Positions 51,578 through 55,710 of a stretch of DNA of 55,710 bases are shown piece after piece. Where the stretch lies: the NCBI GenBank assembly GCA_002792535.1, contig PFOM01000012.1, positions 1-55,710 of the forward strand, in the 5' to 3' direction. Each line of letters opens with the position of its first letter. Position 1 is the stretch's first letter. This stretch comes from Candidatus Peregrinibacteria bacterium CG_4_10_14_0_2_um_filter_38_24. Its GTDB lineage: Bacteria > Patescibacteriota > Gracilibacteria > UBA1369 > LOWO2-01-FULL-3. The position numbers and the translations under genes were made by a program. Under the pieces are notes generated by a model. It made no database searches. It was given only the letters and a program-made list of their open reading frames with translations, and was not told where the DNA came from.

Positions 51578-51880
51578 TCACAAAAACTTTTTTAATCGTT
51601 TTGCGGCATGGATGTAAACGATTAAGTCTTTTCTGATTCCGATTTTTATTACTTCAACAATGATTTTTTTATTTTCTATACGGTAAATTGCCCTATAGTC
51701 CATGATTCTGAGCCTGAAATACCCTTTTAGTTCCCCTTGAAGTGGCTTACCGTATGCGTATGGATCTTTTGAAAGTTTTTTAAATATGGCTGAAAGGATT
51801 TTTCTTTGATCTCCCTGCGGAATTTTCTTAAAATCTTCCGTGAGAACAAGGGGATGGTATATGATTTTGTATAAGTCCAT
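51578..51880 (-). CDS. RelE/ParE-family toxin
   Basis: 100 residues: YKIIYHPLVLTEDFKKIPQGDQRKILSAIFKKL, then KPLQGELKGYFRLRIMDYRAIYRIENKKIIVEVIKIGIRKD. This is a complete RelE-fold toxin with the typical FRLR..DYR.IY strand pair. It follows a Phd/YefM antitoxin with 1 base between. Predicted mRNA interferase on ribosomes, or gyrase-directed if ParE-like; sequence does not decide. Confidence 0.9.
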   Translation of the reverse strand: MDLYKIIYHPLVLTEDFKKIPQGDQRKILSAIFKKLSKDPYAYGKPLQGELKGYFRLRIMDYRAIYRIENKKIIVEVIKIGIRKDLIVYIHAAKRLKKFL

Positions 51881-51881
51881 T

Positions 51882-52166
51882 TTATATTAAACCTAATTTT
51901 TTTATCATTTCTTCGTGAGAAATATATTTCTTTAGATTCGTCGTTTTCGCTCTCGCCTTCGCCAAAAATCCGAATATTATATCTTCGTATTCTTCCAGAA
52001 GTTTTTCTCTTTCATTGTAAGTTTCGAAATCTTGAATTATGGCTATCGGTTTTCCTCTTTTGGTGAGGATTACTTTTTTTTCTTTTATTTCTTTCTCGAC
52101 TTTCGGGATTTCCGTTCTTAATTCTGATGTTCCTATCATGATTGTGTTTTCATTAATGTTTATCAT
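51882..52166 (-). CDS. Phd/YefM-family antitoxin
   Basis: 94 residues. MIGTSELRTEIPKVEKEIKEKKVILTKRGKPIAII is the Phd/YefM DNA-binding domain; the rest is helical and binds the toxin. The ATG at 52166 gives eight extra residues (MININENT), and the ATG at 52139 (MIGTSELR) is the alternative start. Pairs with the RelE gene directly downstream. Repeats before the gene are its likely operator. Confidence 0.88.
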   Translation of the reverse strand: MININENTIMIGTSELRTEIPKVEKEIKEKKVILTKRGKPIAIIQDFETYNEREKLLEEYEDIIFGFLAKARAKTTNLKKYISHEEMIKKLGLI

Positions 52167-52177
52167 ATCGCAGTGTT

Positions 52178-52214
52178 AATTGTACATTTGAATTGTACAT
52201 TATATTGTACGATT
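52178..52214 (-). promoter_or_regulatory. Operator with three TTGTACA-type repeats
   Basis: Three copies of TTGTAC at 13- to 14-base spacing, two of them extended to the palindrome TGTACA. This fits cooperative binding of a Phd-type repressor to the promoter region. Confidence 0.6.
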
Positions 52215-52251
52215 TTACAATGCTTTACTGTTGATTTCGGTTATGTTATAG

Positions 52252-52308
52252 CATGGCAACATTAATGAATTGTTAAATTTTCTTAAAATTTAGTATAAAA
52301 AGATTTTT
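52252..52308 (+). promoter_or_regulatory. AbiE operon promoter; copy 2 of the ~55-bp element
   Basis: TTGTTA (52270-52275), 18 bases, TATAAA (52294-52299). The surrounding 55 bases match the element at 45990-46045. Between the boxes TTAA recurs at 11-base spacing, as upstream of mutS. Confidence 0.6.
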
Positions 52309-52368
52309 GCCCGATTGGCTTGCAATTTGGGTGATTTTTTGCTATTATATTTCCGTAAAAGGACAATA

Positions 52369-53013
52369 ATGTCCCTTAATAGAAATATTATGACGTTCAC
52401 GGAATTCCAAAATCGGCTATCCGGTTATCCGGTTTTTTCACTGCAAGATGTGAGAAAAGTTTTTAGTAATTTTTCTTATCGACAAATTGACCGTTTTGCA
52501 AAGAAGGGGTATTTAAAGAAGATTAAACATGGTTTTTACTGTTTCGGGGCTCAGAATTTGGATAAAAATTTCCTTTTTTATGTAGCAAATAAAATTTATT
52601 CGCCTTCTTATGTATCGATGGAGATTGCCTTGAAATATTATGGGTTAATCCCAGAAGAAATTTTTCAAATAACTTCTGTGGGCACGAAGAAGACTGCAAA
52701 TTTTGAGACTTCGATTGGGAATTTTAGCTACAAATCTGTTAAACCAAGCCTTTACTTCGGTTATCGATTAACGGAATTTGGAAAGCAAAAAATACTTTTG
52801 GCAGATCCTGAAAAGGCACTTTTGGACTATCTATATATTAATTCAAATTTGAAAACCTGTGATGATTTTTTAGGAATGCGTATAAACAGCGATGAATTTA
52901 AATTGCAAATTAATCTTGAGAAACTACAAAAATATCTTGCTGTTTTTTCGAATAAACAGCTCTCTAAGCGTACAAATACATTTTTAACAACCATGAGAAA
53001 TGATAACACTTGA
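52369..53013 (+). CDS. AbiEi-family antitoxin/transcriptional regulator
   Basis: 214 residues from ATG 52369, the first after the promoter; ATG 52390 is an alternative. The N-terminal winged helix (FSLQDVRKVFSNFSYRQIDRFAKKGYLKKIKHGFY) and the following SPSYVSMEIALKYYGLIPE, YKSVKPSLYFGY and ADPEKALLDYLYINS match AbiEi. In AbiE systems AbiEi represses the operon and counters the AbiEii nucleotidyltransferase in a type IV, non-contact manner. Overlaps the toxin gene by 14 bases. AbiE systems act as phage-abortive and plasmid-stabilising modules. Confidence 0.88.
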   Translation: MSLNRNIMTFTEFQNRLSGYPVFSLQDVRKVFSNFSYRQIDRFAKKGYLKKIKHGFYCFGAQNLDKNFLFYVANKIYSPSYVSMEIALKYYGLIPEEIFQITSVGTKKTANFETSIGNFSYKSVKPSLYFGYRLTEFGKQKILLADPEKALLDYLYINSNLKTCDDFLGMRINSDEFKLQINLEKLQKYLAVFSNKQLSKRTNTFLTTMRNDNT

Positions 53014-53776
53014 TCAAATACTTTCGATATATCCTGAAAATTTACGGGCTTTTAAAGAAAGTATTTTGAAAGAATATTTACAGTATAAAATTTTAAACAG
53101 CATTTTTAACAGTGAGCATGCGAATAAATTGGCTTTTCTTGGCGGAACCGCTCTTCGTATCGTTTATGGAAGTACGAGATTTTCGGAAGATTTGGACTTT
53201 GATAATTTTGGGTTGAGCGAGGCTGAGTTTATTGATTTGAGTAAAATTGTTCAAAGAGATCTCATGCTTGAAGGGCTTGAAGTAGAGATAAATACTGTCA
53301 CTAAAAATGCCTATCGTATAAAAATCCGCATTCCAAAATTGCTTTTCGATTCCGGTCTTTCGGATATGAATGACCATAAAATTCTTATTCAGGTTGACAC
53401 TGTGCCTCAAAATTTTGAATATGTTCCGGATAAACCCCTTATAAACAAATTTGATGTTTTTACTCAGATAAATGCGGTTCCAAAAGATTTACTTCTTGCG
53501 CAGAAAATTTTCGCATCAATAAACCGAAAAAGAATTATGGGCCGAGATTTCTTTGATGTTGTTTTCCTGTATGGGCTTGGCGCCAAGCCAAATTTTGCCT
53601 ATCTTAAAAAGAACATTGGTATTGATAATCAGAAGGATTTGAAAAAATATTTATTGAAGAAAGTGTCCTCCCTTGATTTTGAAAACTTGGCGCGTGATAC
53701 CGAACCCCTACTTTTTGATCCGAAGGATAAGAAAAAGGTTCTGCTATTTCGTGAATTTATAGAGCAGAATTTCTAA
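53000..53776 (+). CDS. AbiEii-family nucleotidyltransferase toxin
   Basis: 258 residues. The nucleotidyltransferase motif is LAFLGGTALRIVYGSTRFSEDLDFD (about 48-72): GG plus the DxD metal pair. Later landmarks are VDTVPQ, the segment KDLLLAQKIFASINRKRIMGRDFFDVVFLYGLG, and a C-terminal helical part. AbiEii toxins modify or bind tRNA or nucleotides to stop growth. Complete, and overlapping its antitoxin, so this module should be functional. Confidence 0.88.
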   Translation: MITLDQILSIYPENLRAFKESILKEYLQYKILNSIFNSEHANKLAFLGGTALRIVYGSTRFSEDLDFDNFGLSEAEFIDLSKIVQRDLMLEGLEVEINTVTKNAYRIKIRIPKLLFDSGLSDMNDHKILIQVDTVPQNFEYVPDKPLINKFDVFTQINAVPKDLLLAQKIFASINRKRIMGRDFFDVVFLYGLGAKPNFAYLKKNIGIDNQKDLKKYLLKKVSSLDFENLARDTEPLLFDPKDKKKVLLFREFIEQNF

Positions 53777-53959
53777 AAAAGACCCTCCGGTTTAAGGGAA
53801 TTTATTTTCATATGAGATATATGGCACGTATAAATATCCCGTCTGAAGTAAGATAGTTGGATTTTTATATTGCAATTCTCCCATGAAAGGCGTATGCTGT
53901 GAGATGGAGGTAAGAAAAACTCTTACTTCCGTGTCACAATGTGTATAACAGAACCGATT
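53777..53959 (+). promoter_or_regulatory. Promoter and inverted-repeat operator of the second AbiE module
   Basis: A half-site GAAGTAAGA (53845-53853) precedes a promoter TTGCAA (53869-53874), 17 bases, TATGCT (53892-53897), and a near-perfect inverted repeat of the same half-site, GGAGGTAAGA-AAAAC-TCTTACTTCC (53906-53930), follows it. AbiEi proteins are known to bind inverted repeats in their own promoters. A weak CCCT...AGGG hairpin near 53786-53802 may end the first module. Confidence 0.6.
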
Positions 53960-54532
53960 ATGAAAAGTTTAAACGCAAAACTATATAAGTATTCGAAAAC
54001 AATCCTTACGACGAAGGACTTGGCTTTAATATGGGAGGAAACGAACAAAAATAATTTAAAAGCGAAAATTTCTTATTATGTAAAAAAAGGCGTATTAGTA
54101 AAGATTAGGAGAGGTATCTTTTCAAAAGACAACCATTATGATGAAAGAGAATTGGCTTCGAGTATGTATTTGCCGTCATATATAAGTTTCGAAACCGTAC
54201 TAAGAGATTCAGGTGTAATATTTCAACACTACGATAGTATTTTTGTTGCATGTCAGTGGTCAAAAAATATAAAAATAGGTGATAGAACTTTTATTTTCAG
54301 AAAACTTAAGGATGAGATTTTATTTAATACATCAGGGATTATCTTTGAGAATAATTACAGTGTGGCTACTCCGGAAAGAGCATTTTTGGATATGATTTAT
54401 TTATTTCCGAAATACTATTTTGATAATCTTGAAGGCATAAACTTCGAAAAATGTTTTGAGATCGCAAAGATATACAAAAATGGAAGAATGATAAAAGAAT
54501 TAAATAAATATTATAAAAAATATGTTAAATAA
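53960..54532 (+). CDS. AbiEi-family antitoxin of the second module
   Basis: 190 residues from ATG 53960, which lies just after the operator; the ATG at 53939 is less likely. KTILTTKDLALIWEETNKNNLKAKISYYVKKGVLVKIRRGIF is the winged helix, then ASSMYLPSYISFETVLRDSGVIFQHY and YSVATPERAFLDMIYLFPKYYFDNLEGI. This subfamily differs from the gene at 52369, so the two modules are separate acquisitions rather than a recent duplication. Overlaps the broken toxin gene by 11 bases. Confidence 0.85.
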   Translation: MKSLNAKLYKYSKTILTTKDLALIWEETNKNNLKAKISYYVKKGVLVKIRRGIFSKDNHYDERELASSMYLPSYISFETVLRDSGVIFQHYDSIFVACQWSKNIKIGDRTFIFRKLKDEILFNTSGIIFENNYSVATPERAFLDMIYLFPKYYFDNLEGINFEKCFEIAKIYKNGRMIKELNKYYKKYVK

Positions 54533-54870
54533 AGAAAAACATCAACTAATCATGGGACAAATTTTGAGGGATATATATTCCGATACGGAAATTTCTTCAC
54601 TTCTCGGCTTTAAGGGAGGCACATGCGCTTATTTCTTTTATAATTTGCCGAGATTTTCCGTTGATTTGGATTTTGATTTGCTCAAACAAGATTTGATATT
54701 AAAAGAAAAAATATTTGTTGGAATGCATTAAAGTTGTAGAAAAGGTTAAAGATAGTCAAGTTTTGCAAGGACTTGGAGAATTAATAAGTGAAAAAGAAAA
54801 ATCATGGATCAAAAGTAATTTGAAAAATGAAACAATCTTTATACTAAAAAATTATGCATCGGTGCTGTGA
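54522..54870 (+). pseudogene. AbiEii-type toxin with internal deletion and frameshift
   Basis: The first frame encodes a proper N-terminus (NKEKHQLIMGQILRDIYSD, then LLGFKGGTCAYFFYNLPRFSVDLDFDLL with the GG and DxD motif) but stops after 69 residues. The other frame from 54721 gives ECIKVVEKVKDSQVLQGLGELISEKEKSWIKSNLKNE and ends in TGA at 54868-54870, which is the expected C-terminus of the same family. About 120-140 middle residues are missing and the two ends are out of frame, with the junction near 54690-54720. The toxin cannot be made, while its antitoxin remains intact. Confidence 0.85.
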
Positions 54871-55710
54871 ATCAACTTATCTTTCAAAAACAAGAAAACG
54901 TCTCCTCTCTCCCTTGCAACCTTCATAAGCTCTTCCGTATATCCGCTTTTACCGAAAAGCGCAAATTTTTCTTTTCTTTTGCCATTATTCCAATCTACTT
55001 TTTTAGATTTTTCTATTAAGTCATTTAAAATATTTGTGCCAATGTTTTTGTTTGACCATTTACATTCACAGAAGATTATTTGCTTGTTCTCGCTGTTTAT
55101 TCCGATAAAATCAATTTCGTTATTATTATCCCACCATCGCCCGATTTTTTCGAAAGAGAATATATTTTTTTGATTTTCTTTCAATATTTCCGAACAAATT
55201 TGTTCGTAGGTATGACCTAATAAAATAGAAAATCCTGTTCTAAACTTATGCATTACATCAGAATATTCTCCGATTTCAAGATTGCTTTTGTAAGGGTAAA
55301 CATACTGAAACCAAATTTTTATAAAATTATCAGATATTTTATAAATACCTCTTTTTGATTTCAACTTGTTCTCTTCAGTCACCGGAACTTCTCTTGTTAT
55401 TAATTTTAAATCTTCCAAAACGCCAAGATATTTAAACAGAACATTTTTTTCCAGACCTGTTTCGTTGATTATTTCACTTGCTCTCGTTTTTCCCCAAGAT
55501 ATTGCCTTCAGGACTGAGAGATATGTTCTTGGTTCTCTTAATTCCTCTCTTAAAATAAATTCAACTTCGTTGTGTAGAAATTCTTTTTTATCCAAGATTT
55601 TTGTTTTCAAATTATCTTCCACGGAATTTTTCGGATTAATTTCCAGTAAATATGCGGGCATGCCCCCCGTCAAAGTAAAATATGAAAGAAATTCTTCGAA
55701 TGATTTTTCT
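54852..55710 (-). CDS. DUF234-type archaeal AAA ATPase, C-terminal part (N-terminus beyond window)
   Basis: At least 286 residues, open to the right edge, so the ATPase half lies outside. What is here: FEEFLSYFTLTGGMPAYL (the end of the ATPase), LREELREPRTYLSVLKAISWGKTRASEIINETG (a winged helix), YKISDNFIKIWFQYVYPYKS, and a C-terminal nuclease-like DUF234 domain with WWDNNNEIDFIGI...IIFCECKWSN, whose D...ECK resembles a PD-(D/E)xK core. Such ATPases are common in archaea and CPR near mobile elements. The 3' end overlaps the wrecked AbiEii gene by 19 bases on the opposite strand. Confidence 0.85.
   Translation of the reverse strand, partial: EKSFEEFLSYFTLTGGMPAYLLEINPKNSVEDNLKTKILDKKEFLHNEVEFILREELREPRTYLSVLKAISWGKTRASEIINETGLEKNVLFKYLGVLEDLKLITREVPVTEENKLKSKRGIYKISDNFIKIWFQYVYPYKSNLEIGEYSDVMHKFRTGFSILLGHTYEQICSEILKENQKNIFSFEKIGRWWDNNNEIDFIGINSENKQIIFCECKWSNKNIGTNILNDLIEKSKKVDWNNGKRKEKFALFGKSGYTEELMKVARERGDVFLFLKDKLIHSTDA

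Noticed and set aside
1-55710. Recoded UGA (code 25, as in Gracilibacteria and Absconditabacteria)
   Set aside because: UGA is the terminal stop of the recombinase, aroE, enolase and the 528-residue cassette gene, and none needs UGA to be read as glycine.
1-55710. CRISPR array or cas genes
   Set aside because: No regular direct repeats with unique spacers and no Cas-like proteins. The 46.7-kb repeats are coding and contiguous.

Overview
The window is AT-rich, gene-dense bacterial DNA with standard stop codons (UGA ends several genes). It looks like Candidate Phyla Radiation (Patescibacteria), most likely the Peregrinibacteria side. This is an inference from an alanyl-tRNA synthetase that stops after its editing domain, split transketolase, two archaeal-type PurP genes, large DUF4012 and DUF3352 membrane proteins, a 2702-residue orphan protein, an SLH-anchored surface protein, and start codons that almost never follow a Shine-Dalgarno sequence. 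There is no rRNA, so placement cannot go further.

Layout. 1-3385: an integron-like locus. A tyrosine recombinase gene faces away from a cassette array that runs off the left edge; two cassettes (528 aa cysteine-rich protein and 83 aa protein) are each followed by an attC-type folded site with R and L boxes. 3389-7200: HigBA, two tandem purP genes, and a RelB antitoxin with a frameshifted RelE toxin. 7225-17926: sugar nucleotidyltransferase, glycosyltransferase, aminotransferase, split transketolase, purN, aroE, lspA, ftsW-murG-lemA and lexA with two operator palindromes. 17927-18935: a scarred region with two gene fragments back to back. 18988-30929: tRNA-Thr, a YqfO-like domain protein, RelBE, mutS-lipoprotein-mutL, DUF4012/DUF3352 and alaS. 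31049-39157: the giant protein with an HEXXH motif near its C-terminus. 39215-45804: miaB, a degenerate metallo-beta-lactamase-fold protein, tRNA-Arg, enolase, nnrD, a glycosyltransferase and metK. 45805-51421: a structured intergenic region (possible small RNA) and a 1777-residue S-layer-type protein. 51578-55710: a Phd/RelE module, two AbiE-type modules (the second with a wrecked toxin) and the C-terminal part of a DUF234-type ATPase.

How it fits together. Housekeeping genes for peptidoglycan (ftsW, murG), lipoprotein maturation (lspA), mismatch repair (mutS, mutL), the SOS response (lexA), purine synthesis (purN, two purP) and central carbon (enolase, transketolase) are interleaved with six toxin-antitoxin-type loci, two of them broken. 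The most notable object is the cassette array: its attC-like sites have the R''-L''...L'-R' layout of true integron recombination sites, but the neighbouring recombinase lacks the insertion that defines IntI, and each cassette carries long terminal inverted repeats that would extend the attC stem well beyond its normal limit.
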